52,941 bases of DNA from Phycisphaerae bacterium RAS1. GTDB lineage: Bacteria; Planctomycetota; Phycisphaerae; UBA1845; Fen-1342. The stretch spans positions 1-52,941 of the forward strand of contig SMLU01000002.1 in NCBI GenBank assembly GCA_007859745.1, given 5' to 3'. Every line of letters begins with the position of its first letter. Position 1 is the stretch's first letter. The translations under genes were made by a program, and so were the position numbers. Below are positions 7,990 through 16,552 of the stretch, piece after piece. The notes under the pieces are model-generated. The model was not told the DNA's origin and did no database searches. It was given only the letters and a program-made list of their open reading frames with translations.

Positions 7990-9852
7990 TCAGGCGTGGA
8001 TCAGGAGCGTCGACTCGACCGGCAGGTGGTCGGCGACGGTCGTAATCACGTCGCCGTGCAGCGCCCGCAGCAGCGCCGCCCGCCGCGACACGCCAAGAAT
8101 CACGAGATCGACCGCGTACGTGGCGGCGAAGTCGAGAATGGCGTCGGCGGCTTTTCCGCCGGCCGAGTAGATGAGCTGCAAAGGCACGTCGGCTTCGACC
8201 GCCCGCGTCTGGGCATCGGCGAAGAGCTGCCGCGCGTCGGGGTCTTCGTCCGGCGAGAGCGTGCGGATCGGCCCGCCATAGGTCACGTTCACTTCGCGCA
8301 CGAAGAGCAGGAACACGTTGGCGTCGCGGTGACGGGCCTCTTCGATGGCAAAGCGGACGATCGATGGGTTGCCGCGGCTGGCGACGAGGATCTTCGGCTT
8401 GGAGGGGTCGAACGGCCGCAGCGCAGTGGGCGTCGGTGGCGGCGCGATCGTGGGTGGCGCGGCGGGCGCCGTCGGCCGGGCGGCCGCTTTCGGCCGGCTG
8501 ACGAAGCGCAGTCCGAGGCCGCCGACAACGATGAAACAGAGGAATGCCGCCGCCATGGGCTTTGTGACCGCGATCGTGACCCAGATGACTCCGAGCACAG
8601 CGGCGGTCGTCCATAGCCCGAGACGCTCGCGGGTCTTGGTTTCGGATGCGCCGGTCACGGCGGTGCAGGCGACGTTGATGATGATCGCCCCCACCACGCC
8701 GATGGCGTAGAGATCGGCCATCTCGTTCACGCTGCGCGTGAGGAGCACGATCGCAATCGGCAGCACGCATGCGGGCAGCAGTCCGACCCAGGGAACGCCG
8801 AAACTGTTGAGCCGCGACATGGCGCGCGGCAGCTCGCCGTCGCGGCTCATCACGTATTGCACGCCGATGAGGCCGAGAATCGCCGTATTGCAGGCCGAAA
8901 GCAGCAGCAGGCCGAAGATGACCGAAGCGATGCTCGCCACGACCGGCCCGAGCCGCTGGCGGGCCAGGACGTCCAGCGAGCGCTCATACAGCGCGTGCTC
9001 GTGTTCCGTCAGGGCGGGCGGCTCGGGCTGCGCCTGCTGCGCGCCGCGCGGCAGCGATTCCCAGGCTTTGCGGGCGTGTTCCTTGTCGGCGAGCGACGGA
9101 CCGCCTTCCAGGTGCGGGAGTCCGCAGAACGCGACCGCCAGCAGAATGTTGAACAGAATCACCTCAGCCACGACCGGCCAGATGGCGCGGCGCGAGGTTC
9201 TCGCGACCGGCTGCACCATGATGCCGGTCATGCTGGCGACGGCTTCGATGCCGGACAGAGCCAGGACGACCGCGACGAAATCGGTCCAGATGCGCGTCGG
9301 GGCGCCGCGCGGCGCGTGCATGGCCCGCAGTCCGTCGTCGAGCGACGGTATGCTGGCGGCGACGATGACGCTGGCGGCGATGAACGACCCCAGCGCGACG
9401 TAGAGCGCGAACGTTCCCGCCCGCCGCGGGCCGATGTAATTCAGCGCGCCGATCAGCAAGAGAGCGACGGCGGTCAGATAGGGGAATGCCTCGCGCGGCA
9501 GGCCCAGCGGTCCGCCGATGTAGGCCAGCGCCTCGTATCCGGAAATGGCCGCCGTAACGACGTAGTCGGCGAACAGCAGCGTCGCCCCGAAAACGCCCAG
9601 GACCGGGTGGACCGCGCGGGCCGACGTGTAGACGCCGCCGCCGTCGGGGTGCAGCCGGCAGACGACGGTGTAGGCCCAACCGACCAGCAGGATGAGGGCG
9701 GAGATCGCCGCGACGTGATAGGGCGCCGCGAGGCCGGCGTGAAAGAACGCCAGGCCCATGACGTAAAGCCGGCTCGTCCCGAGATCGCCGAAGAGCATCG
9801 GGCCGGCGTGGTACCAGCGCAGATCGCGCGGGCGTTCGCTATGGACGATCAT
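7990..9852 (-). CDS. APC-family amino acid permease with C-terminal UspA domain
   Basis: A 620-residue inner-membrane transporter. Residues 1 to about 450 hold about 12 hydrophobic segments, beginning with a conserved GDLGTSRLYVMGL stretch and including the long loop around residues 260-300 seen in many APC members. From about residue 470 a universal-stress-protein domain starts (PKILVASRGNPSIVRFAIEE) and ends with a nucleotide-binding-like loop (LVILGVSRRAALLRALHGDV) and STLLIHA. Such fusions are known for APC and Na+/H+ antiporters, where the Usp domain senses nucleotide or stress. Substrate unknown. It stands alone between repeats, and no promoter was assigned. Confidence 0.85.
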   Translation of the reverse strand: MIVHSERPRDLRWYHAGPMLFGDLGTSRLYVMGLAFFHAGLAAPYHVAAISALILLVGWAYTVVCRLHPDGGGVYTSARAVHPVLGVFGATLLFADYVVTAAISGYEALAYIGGPLGLPREAFPYLTAVALLLIGALNYIGPRRAGTFALYVALGSFIAASVIVAASIPSLDDGLRAMHAPRGAPTRIWTDFVAVVLALSGIEAVASMTGIMVQPVARTSRRAIWPVVAEVILFNILLAVAFCGLPHLEGGPSLADKEHARKAWESLPRGAQQAQPEPPALTEHEHALYERSLDVLARQRLGPVVASIASVIFGLLLLSACNTAILGLIGVQYVMSRDGELPRAMSRLNSFGVPWVGLLPACVLPIAIVLLTRSVNEMADLYAIGVVGAIIINVACTAVTGASETKTRERLGLWTTAAVLGVIWVTIAVTKPMAAAFLCFIVVGGLGLRFVSRPKAAARPTAPAAPPTIAPPPTPTALRPFDPSKPKILVASRGNPSIVRFAIEEARHRDANVFLLFVREVNVTYGGPIRTLSPDEDPDARQLFADAQTRAVEADVPLQLIYSAGGKAADAILDFAATYAVDLVILGVSRRAALLRALHGDVITTVADHLPVESTLLIHA

Positions 9853-9903
9853 GCGGGCTGGCCCGATGAGGACTCGTATTCGCGCGTCGGCCGCGCGGGT
9901 GCC

Positions 9904-10154
9904 ACTGGCGGCTTGTCCGCCAGTGCCGGACGCCGTGCCGACGGCCGTTGCGATGGCGTGAGCGGTTGGTCAGAACGCGACGCGCAAGCGGGCGTCTGCG
10001 CCGCAAACGCCTCCCGCGGTCCACACTGGCGGTCAAGCCGCCAGTGGCACCCGCGCCGCCAGTGGCACCCGCGCCGCCAGTGGCACCCGCGCGCGGCCGC
10101 CGGCAGCGGCGAGCGCATCCAGCGGCCGCGCTCGCTTGCGCTTCGCGTTCTGAC
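9904..10154. repeat. nested hairpin repeats between permease and dehydrogenase genes
   Basis: Two hairpins with stem CACTGGCGG/CCGCCAGTG (9904-9926 and 10024-10046) are followed by 18-nt tandem units GCACCCGCGCCGCCAGTG. They lie between two inverted arms of repeat family 3 (TCAGAACGCGA near 9970 and CTTGCGCTTCGCGTTCTGA ending near 10154). The gap 9853-10181 holds no gene. Confidence 0.75.
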
Positions 10155-10181
10155 TGTGCTTTCCGGCCCGGGTTGGCTCAT

Positions 10182-10970
10182 CTAGCGCTGCTGATTCAGC
10201 CTAAGGAAGTGCTCGTTGATTTCCAGCGCCGCCTTCATCAGCTTCGGCTCGTAGCCGCGCGCCTCGCTCGACCGGACAATCGCGTTGCAGTCCTTCGGCA
10301 GGCACTTGCCCGAAAAGCCGCGGGCGTCGGGATAAACGAACGTGTGGTCGCGGCTGATGCGCGTGTCCGCCAACCACACCTCGCGCAAGGCGTTGAAATC
10401 GACGCCGTGCGCCTTGGCGATGTCGTAGAATTCGTTGACGAACGTAACCTTGACGGCGTAGAAGGCGTTTTCCATGTACTTCGCCACTTCGGCCGTGGTC
10501 GCGTCGCAGAAGTAGAACTGCACGTAGGCGTTGTAGTAGTTCTTGTAGAAGTCCGCCGCCCGCGACGTGTCCTCGCCCGTCCCTCCCAGCACCACGAAGT
10601 TCCGCTCGGCCATGTTTCCGAACACGTGCGCCGTCGTTTCGCCCAGGTACTCGGGCTGAAAGACAATCCGCTTGGTGTATTTCTGACGCAGGCGGTCGGT
10701 CGTGCCCGGCGCCACGGTCGAGCGGATGATCATCAGTGGGGCCTTCACCCACGCGACGGCTTCCTCGACGATCGACGTGTCGCAGACGTGATCCGCCCGC
10801 ATCGGCGTCGGCACGCAGATGAAGACGACGTCGCACTCGTTGATGGCGGCCTTGTTCTCGGCGAACTCGCGGCGGTTCGGGTCATAGACGACCGTCTGTT
10901 CGCCGCACAGGTTCTGCATCGCGGTCCCCACCACGCCGCCGCCGACGACTCCCACACGGGGCTTGGACAC
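10182..10970 (-). CDS. short UDP-glucose/GDP-mannose dehydrogenase-family protein
   Basis: 262 residues against about 430-450 for the usual enzyme. The N-terminal NAD-binding motif GVVGGGVVGTA, the STVAPGTT loop, a PEYLGET segment, the catalytic-region Lys in NAFYAVKVTFVNE and the nucleophilic Cys in FSGKCLPKD are all present. The C-terminal nucleotide-sugar-binding domain is absent, and the frame ends naturally, so this is a short form rather than a frameshift. It may need a partner or act on another nucleotide sugar. Start is GTG with AGGAGA 8 nt upstream. Likely role: sugar-nucleotide oxidation for polysaccharide; the neighbouring GT39 gene supports envelope glycan work. Confidence 0.8.
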   Translation of the reverse strand: MSKPRVGVVGGGVVGTAMQNLCGEQTVVYDPNRREFAENKAAINECDVVFICVPTPMRADHVCDTSIVEEAVAWVKAPLMIIRSTVAPGTTDRLRQKYTKRIVFQPEYLGETTAHVFGNMAERNFVVLGGTGEDTSRAADFYKNYYNAYVQFYFCDATTAEVAKYMENAFYAVKVTFVNEFYDIAKAHGVDFNALREVWLADTRISRDHTFVYPDARGFSGKCLPKDCNAIVRSSEARGYEPKLMKAALEINEHFLRLNQQR

Positions 10971-11235
10971 TGCTTAAGTCTCCTGCGCCAGCTTGCGAAT
11001 ACGGAACGTCTCCCGCGCTTGCGCCAGGTGAAAAGCATATCGGAACGCGTGCGTCGCCTCAAACCGGCGGTCCGACCCGACGGCTCGCCGGCCGTGGGTC
11101 GATCTGTCCGTTGGGGAACCGGTCTCCGGCCGGTCGGGCGGCGCTGGTCAAGTCTGGGCGCCAGGGCGCCCTCGATTCAAACCTCACCGGTACCCGTTTG
11201 CGGGTGCGTGACAGTTTTGGCGGCGGCCCAGTGGG

Positions 11236-11325
11236 AATCGAGCCCCAAGCGCAAGCGCGTGGGCATTTTCAGGGTTGGACGACTCTCGCAGAAACACCCG
11301 CGCGCTTGCGCTTGCGGCTCGGATT
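11236..11325. repeat. dispersed inverted repeat family 4, copy 1
   Basis: Arms containing AGCCCCAAGCGCAAGCGCG (11236-11263) and its inverse (11297-11325) flank about 33 nt. A second copy is at 35866-35966. The rest of 10971-11490 shows no gene or clear site. Confidence 0.75.
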
Positions 11326-11490
11326 GCGACCGCGCCGAAACTGCCACGCACCCCCCGTTCGCCGCCCGTATTGGCGACGCCGCGCCGCCCGCGTTATCAT
11401 CCCCGCGGTCGGCCACTTCGCCGAAGGCCGGCGATCGAGTGCGGCGCGGATTTGAGCCGGGGCGACATCGAGCCGAGGATTTCTCAGCGC

Positions 11491-13749
11491 ATGGGCCAGG
11501 TTGCCGTTCGCAGCGAGCCGCTCCCCGCCGCCACGTACCCGCAAGTTCGCCTCACGCCCGGATTGCTGCTGATCCTGACCGGCCTGACCGCGCTGCTGCT
11601 CGACCTCATCTTCTTTACCGGCTACTACATCAGCGACGACAACGAGTACCTCTCCGGCGCGCGGCTGATTCTCGAAACCGGCCGCCTGCCTTCCGAACCG
11701 ATGCTCGGGCAGAAACGCCTGGCGCTGGTCGGCTGGAACCTGCTCGTCGCGGCGATGTTCGGCTACCGCGTCACGCTGATCGCCGCCAGCTACATCGTGT
11801 TTCACCAGGGGCTGATCGTCGGAACGTATCTGCTGGGGCGGCGGATGTTCGACTGGCAGACGGGCGTGCTGGCCGCCTGGTACGTGGCAACGCTGCCGAT
11901 CATCGTCGCCTTCAGCTCGACGATCCTGCCGGACATTCCGATCGCATGCTTCACGGTCCTGGCGCTGTGGTGCTTTCAGACGGCCTATGACCGTGCCGAT
12001 CGCGGCCGTGGCAGCGGCGCGCTATGGACGTTCCTGGCCGGACTCAGCGTCGGGGCCGTCTATCTCATCAAGGAGTTCGGGCTGATCCTGCTGCCTTTCT
12101 TCTTCTTCGTGTGGCTCTGCAAGGAGTGGAAGCGGCGCGGCTGGATTTCCATCTGGCGCGGGGCGATGTTCCCGCTCGGCTTCGCGCTGATCTTCGCCGG
12201 TGAATACGTCGCCCTGAGCTGGTTGACCGGGCGGCCGTTCTGGCGATTGGAATGGACCAACAAGCCGGAGGAACTGCCGGAGTGGCTCAAGATCAAGCTC
12301 AACGAGCGGATTCACTGGCTGAAACGCTACGAGTGGATGCGAACGGAAACGCACCGCTTCATGTACCCGATCCCCGCCCGCGCCGTCTGGCTGGTTTGCC
12401 TGCCGATCTTCCCATTCCTGAAGCGGTCGGCCTACTCGATTCTGTTCCTGGGCCTGTGGATTTTCCTTTATCTCACGTGGGGCTCCATGAGCCTGACCAC
12501 GTATCTGCCGCCGTCGATCCAGGGGCGCTACTACATCCCGGTCACGCCTTTCCTGATCCTCGTCGCCGCCGCCGTGATCGTGACCGGGCTGCGCGGCCTG
12601 ACGGCGCGGTTGCCCACCGCGCGCCGCGGCATCCTCGTTTCCTCGGTCGCGCTGCTCGCGATCTGGCCGTTCGTCGACCTTCGCGGCGTCGATCTGTTCG
12701 CGGGCAACAACTACAACGCGCCGATGTACGGCAACGTGATGAAAGCCGTGCAGCAGGCCGAGGCACAGCGCGACCGGCCGGTCGTGCTGAGCGGGCTTCT
12801 GGCGGGCCCGCTGAAGGAGGCGCTGCACGCCGGCCGCCCCGCGAACCTGCTGCTGGCGCAGGAGCTGACGCCGCTCGAGATCGAGCGCATGCTGGTTGAG
12901 GGCGGATGCTATTTCGTCGACGCCTACCGTTACTCCGTCTTCGGCGTCGAGCTGCACCGCGGACGCCGGTCGGAAGCCTGCCCGCTGGACGCCGACGTGC
13001 ACGGCGCCGCCTGGCACAACCGCGCCGGCCGCCTCCAGGCGCGCTCGCTGGGAGTGGTCCGCTCCATGACCAGCCGCCGCGCGGAGCTGGGAATGGAGCT
13101 TTTCCACGAATTTGACCAGGGCTGGGCCGACTATCTGGTGCGGCGCTCGCGGATGTCGATGAGCGCGCTGCGCGCCGACGTCAACCAGGGCGGCTTCGAC
13201 CCGCTTTTTTTCGCGGCCCAGTTGTACGAGGTGAAGCGAGCGCCGCGCATCGACGAGACGTTGCACTGGTTCGCCCGCCACGGACGGATTCGCGATATCA
13301 CCCCGCGCGCCGACGACGACGGCCTGTCCGTGATCGGCTGGGAGGTCGTGACCCGCGGCGGCGCTTATGCGCTGTCGGCAACGCCCGACGGCGAGCTCGA
13401 ATTCGACCTGACGCAAAGCAACTCGACGCTCAAGCTGACGCCCCGCGCCGACGCCCCGCGCATCCGCGTCCCGGCCGGACACGCGTGCACGCTGGTGCTC
13501 AGCGTCCGCGGCGGCCCGAGCGTGTGGGCGAACGTGCGGCTGAACGTGTCGGATGAGCGCGATGCCATCGACGACGATCAGGTTGAGACGGCCCGCCTGG
13601 CGCGAAACGACCAGATGATCGTCGAGCTGAAGCCGGCCGATTCCGTCCGCGACGTGCGGCCCATGATTGTGCTGCGCGGTTTCGGGCGCATCTGCGTCGA
13701 GGGCTGCACGCTGCTGATCGAGCCGGCGCAAAGCGACGACGAAAAGTGA
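11491..13749 (+). CDS. GT39/ArnT-type membrane glycosyltransferase
   Basis: 752 residues from the ATG at 11491, preceded by a modest AGGAT; upstream in-frame sequence is repeat-derived, so the longer reading is rejected. The first luminal loop has SDDNEYL, the acidic pair used by PMT/ArnT glycosyltransferases for lipid-linked sugar. About 10-12 membrane segments run to residue 400, with the large loop after the WLTGRPFWRLEW region. The last 330 residues are soluble and unusual, without a recognised domain. Likely role: transfer of a sugar from a polyprenyl-phosphate donor to lipid or protein on the outer face of the membrane. Confidence 0.8.
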   Translation: MGQVAVRSEPLPAATYPQVRLTPGLLLILTGLTALLLDLIFFTGYYISDDNEYLSGARLILETGRLPSEPMLGQKRLALVGWNLLVAAMFGYRVTLIAASYIVFHQGLIVGTYLLGRRMFDWQTGVLAAWYVATLPIIVAFSSTILPDIPIACFTVLALWCFQTAYDRADRGRGSGALWTFLAGLSVGAVYLIKEFGLILLPFFFFVWLCKEWKRRGWISIWRGAMFPLGFALIFAGEYVALSWLTGRPFWRLEWTNKPEELPEWLKIKLNERIHWLKRYEWMRTETHRFMYPIPARAVWLVCLPIFPFLKRSAYSILFLGLWIFLYLTWGSMSLTTYLPPSIQGRYYIPVTPFLILVAAAVIVTGLRGLTARLPTARRGILVSSVALLAIWPFVDLRGVDLFAGNNYNAPMYGNVMKAVQQAEAQRDRPVVLSGLLAGPLKEALHAGRPANLLLAQELTPLEIERMLVEGGCYFVDAYRYSVFGVELHRGRRSEACPLDADVHGAAWHNRAGRLQARSLGVVRSMTSRRAELGMELFHEFDQGWADYLVRRSRMSMSALRADVNQGGFDPLFFAAQLYEVKRAPRIDETLHWFARHGRIRDITPRADDDGLSVIGWEVVTRGGAYALSATPDGELEFDLTQSNSTLKLTPRADAPRIRVPAGHACTLVLSVRGGPSVWANVRLNVSDERDAIDDDQVETARLARNDQMIVELKPADSVRDVRPMIVLRGFGRICVEGCTLLIEPAQSDDEK

Positions 13750-13782
13750 CGGAAAGCGATTCCGCAGCCACCGCTCCGATCC

Positions 13783-13939
13783 GAGCCGCGCGCGTAAGCA
13801 AGCGGTTCTTAAGCCAACGCTCCCTCACGGTCGCGGCTCGGAATCGAGGAACCGCTCCCGTCGCGGCTCGGAATCGAGGAACTGCTCCCTCACGGTCGCG
13901 GCTCGGAATCGAGGAACCGCTCCCTCACGGTCGCGGCTC
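13783..13939. repeat. repeat family 2 array (CTCCCTCACGGTCGCGGCTC)
   Basis: A hairpin-forming unit starting GAGCCGCGCGCGTAAGC is followed by three tandem units of about 36 nt, each with GGTCGCGGCTCGGA or a shortened form. Copies also occur at 22593-22650, 36528-36586 and inside ccoG at 40027-40114. Confidence 0.8.
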
Positions 13940-13954
13940 GGACAGAAACTTCGC

Positions 13955-15607
13955 TTACGGCGCCCCGGCGATCAGCTCAACAAACGCGTTGATATCCAGC
14001 ACATTCACCTCGCCGTCCAGATTGGTGTCGGCCAGGCTGCGATCGCACAGCGGAAAGGCCGCTTCGTAGCCCGCGGCGTCGATCAGCGCCAGCACGAACG
14101 CATTCACATCCAGGATGTTCACATCTCCATCGCAGTTCAGATCGCCGCGAAACAGTTCCTGCTTCAGAGGATTCTCCGCCTCGACGGACGGGAACAGGAA
14201 TCCGATCGCCTGCGGAAAGCGCGCCGCCCAGGCCGCCTCATTGTGCTGATGGCCGTAACCCACCACGTGCCGCAGCGTGCCTTCAATCACGTATCCCTTG
14301 CGGATCAGCACGTCGCGCAGGTTCATCGTCAGCCAGGCGTTGTCGCTGGACGCGCCGCTGTCCCCGCTGTCAAGGTAGACACGGAGCTGGCGGTAGGGCT
14401 CGGCGCCGACGCGCGCGGGGAAATTCGGCAACTGCCACGATCCGGACATCGGTCCGCAGCGTGAGAACGTCGCGTTGTGATCCCACCCCAGATAGAGCGA
14501 CACCACGCCGCCCAGGCTCGATCCCAGCGTCGCGGTGTGATCGCGATCGGCGAGCGTCCGGTAGTTCGCGTCGATCACCGGCTTCAGCTCGTTGATCACA
14601 AACTGGGCGTAGACGTTCGCCCGCCCCGGCTGGCCGCTGCCGGGGCCGATCGGCACAATGTCGTCCGGCGGGATGTAGTCGCGGGCGCGGTTGGCGGTGT
14701 TGTCGATGCCCACCATGATGATCTCGCGGATCACGCCGCTGCGCGTCAGCGTGCGGGCGGTGTTGTCCGCGTTCCAGGAGCCGAACGGACCGACGTCGAA
14801 CACGTTCTGGCCGTCGTGCAGGTAAAGCACCGGGTAGCGCTTGGACGGGTTCTCCGCATATCCGCGCGGCACGACGACGCGATACGGGCGGTTCTCATTC
14901 AGCGCGACGGAGAAGAACGCGCCGAAGTTGGTTTGCTGCGGCTCGCTGACCGTGGCCGGCGGCGTGTAGTCGAAGAGCTGACCTTCCTGGAGAAAGAAGG
15001 CGTCCAGCAGCGTGCTGTACAGCCCGACCGACGGGTCGCGCCCGCTGCCTGCGCCGTTCGTCATGTAGAACTCCAGGCTCCGCTGCGCCTGCCCGACGCC
15101 CACGGCCTTCCAGCGCCGCTCGCCCGGCCCGCGGCCCGGACCGGCGTCGATCATCGTCGTCGCGGTGTACGTGGCCGCGCCGGCCACACGCCAGTTCAGC
15201 ACCGGCGGGCTCCAGCCGCTGTGGTAATACAGGGCCTTCTTCACCGGCCCGCTGAAGCCCGGCGAGGTTGAGCCGTTCAGCACCGATCCAATCGGATTGT
15301 GATTCGCCGGATTGGACCACTGCGTGACGCTGTCGCTGCGCCACGTGTACTGGTAGATGAAATTCGTGCCGCGCGGAATGGCGACGTCGACCTGCCAGAG
15401 CGGATAGCCGCCCGGTTCCAGCTTGAGCGCGTAGGCGGGGTTGTTCGAACCCAGCTCCGGAATGTTGCCCAGTACATAAACGCTCTGGCCGGCCGACGTG
15501 CTGCGGTTGATCTCAAAATGGACCGTCTCCCGCTCGACCGCCCCGGCAGTCGACGCCCTCAACCCGACGAAAAGAGCCATCGCGAGAACGCCTGTACCGC
15601 GCTGCAT
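13955..15607 (-). CDS. secreted CBM20-like / esterase / dockerin protein
   Basis: 550 residues from the ATG at 15607, chosen because GAGG precedes it and a clean signal peptide follows (GTGVLAMALFVGLRASTAGA). Residues about 25-130 look like a starch-binding CBM20 (ETVHFEINRSTSAGQSVYVLGN, WQVDVAIPRG). Residues about 200-470 form an esterase-D/enterochelin-esterase-like alpha/beta hydrolase with YPVLYLHDGQN, the nucleophile elbow GSSLGG and a late His in GYGHQHNEAAW. The C-terminus has two dockerin-type calcium repeats (DLNCDGDVNILDVNAF and DTNLDGEVNVLDINAF). Likely extracellular carbohydrate-linked esterase; the dockerin repeats in planctomycetes may anchor or order proteins outside the cell. 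Confidence 0.85.
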   Translation of the reverse strand: MQRGTGVLAMALFVGLRASTAGAVERETVHFEINRSTSAGQSVYVLGNIPELGSNNPAYALKLEPGGYPLWQVDVAIPRGTNFIYQYTWRSDSVTQWSNPANHNPIGSVLNGSTSPGFSGPVKKALYYHSGWSPPVLNWRVAGAATYTATTMIDAGPGRGPGERRWKAVGVGQAQRSLEFYMTNGAGSGRDPSVGLYSTLLDAFFLQEGQLFDYTPPATVSEPQQTNFGAFFSVALNENRPYRVVVPRGYAENPSKRYPVLYLHDGQNVFDVGPFGSWNADNTARTLTRSGVIREIIMVGIDNTANRARDYIPPDDIVPIGPGSGQPGRANVYAQFVINELKPVIDANYRTLADRDHTATLGSSLGGVVSLYLGWDHNATFSRCGPMSGSWQLPNFPARVGAEPYRQLRVYLDSGDSGASSDNAWLTMNLRDVLIRKGYVIEGTLRHVVGYGHQHNEAAWAARFPQAIGFLFPSVEAENPLKQELFRGDLNCDGDVNILDVNAFVLALIDAAGYEAAFPLCDRSLADTNLDGEVNVLDINAFVELIAGAP

Positions 15608-15943
15608 TTCCGATCCTCGCACGATCTGATCATCGCCGACAGATTCCGACACGCAATTGGCGGGCCGGCTGCGAACCGGGCTGCCGAAAAACGTCAGGGC
15701 CGCCAGGACCGTCGAACAGTACCGTCTCATTCAGTTCGCGAGGGGCCGGGCCAACACTCGCCGGCTCAACGGCCCCCGCAATTATAACGATCATCGCCGG
15801 GATTCAGGTCCGGGACGAGCGAACGGCCCGAAAGCCGCGTGAAACGACAAATCCGCTACGACTATTGGTGCCCGTAACCGATTCTGCCGCGATTCGCGGC
15901 CGAACGGATCGCAAAATAGAGCGCAGACCAGACGAAAAATCGC

Positions 15944-15972
15944 TTGACAATTCGGACAAGCGCGACAATAGT
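15944..15972 (+). promoter_or_regulatory. promoter upstream of the Cys-rich secreted protein
   Basis: TTGACA (15944-15949), 17 bp, AATAGT (15967-15972). The predicted start near 15979 falls just before the 9-nt tandem repeat. Confidence 0.5.
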
Positions 15973-15989
15973 ATCCAAATATCGGTGGG

Positions 15990-16097
15990 ATTCCGCCGAT
16001 TCCGCCGATTCCGCCGATTCCGCCGATTCCGCCGATTCCGCCGATCCCGCCGATCCCGCCGATCCCGCCGATCCCGCCGATCCCGCCGATCCCGCCG
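15990..16097 (+). repeat. twelve-unit 9-nt tandem repeat in a 5' leader
   Basis: Six copies of ATTCCGCCG (15990-16043) are followed by six of ATCCCGCCG (16044-16097). The array lies wholly in the leader between the promoter and the ATG at 16137. On the minus strand it would read as Gly-Gly-Ile repeats, which I take as a shadow. Confidence 0.9.
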
Positions 16098-16136
16098 AGA
16101 TCGGCAGAGAGCTTCTCGTCTGAAAAGGAGATTGAC

Positions 16137-16508
16137 ATGCAGGACCAGAGTGTACGATGGCTGCTTCGCTGCGCAGCCTGCGCGATGCTGGCTGCTGCGG
16201 TTCCGATCCTGGCGTTGAGCCAGGGGAGCAACTACATATGCGACGAAACCTGGGAAATCTGGGGTTGCAGTCCTGGCGGATACGCCTGTTGTGCCGACAC
16301 TTCGTACGCTTGCCAAACATCCGGCACATCGCTGAGCAAGATCGGGTCCATATTTCCCTACTTCAACTGCATTGTCGACGTCGGTGCACCCTGTGAAACC
16401 AAGAACATGCTCTGCCAACAGGACACGTACTGGAAGAACGCCGACTGTACCGACTGGTGCAATGCATATATGCGCTACGCACGCGGGTGTTTGCCGTGGA
16501 CGCCGTGA
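16137..16508 (+). CDS. small Cys-rich secreted protein (unknown)
   Basis: 123 residues with a strong ribosome site (AAAAGGAG, 6 nt before ATG). A signal peptide covers about residues 1-29 (LRCAACAMLAAAVPILALS). The mature part has about a dozen Cys (CDETWEIWGC, YACCADTSYACQ, CETKNMLCQQ, ADCTDWCNAY), which suggests a disulfide-bonded extracellular protein. No family was recognised. Codon use and base composition are less GC-rich than neighbours. It is 44 bp ahead of another exported protein and probably co-transcribed. A tandem-repeat leader could affect its expression. Confidence 0.7.
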   Translation: MQDQSVRWLLRCAACAMLAAAVPILALSQGSNYICDETWEIWGCSPGGYACCADTSYACQTSGTSLSKIGSIFPYFNCIVDVGAPCETKNMLCQQDTYWKNADCTDWCNAYMRYARGCLPWTP

Positions 16509-16552
16509 TTCGCTCGCTCGCCCTGTGAGCCACACATGAAGGAGTCAGCAAC

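Noticed and set aside
11275-11490. Longer N-terminus of the glycosyltransferase
   Set aside because: The 72 extra residues are read from a dispersed repeat and lack a ribosome site; the ATG at 11491 precedes the conserved first helix.
12022-13731. 569-residue minus-strand frame opposite the glycosyltransferase
   Set aside because: Shadow frame without motifs; the plus strand has membrane helices and the acidic motif.
15791-16231. Gly-Gly-Ile repeat protein on the minus strand
   Set aside because: It is only the antisense reading of the 9-nt tandem repeat in a leader, with no ribosome site.
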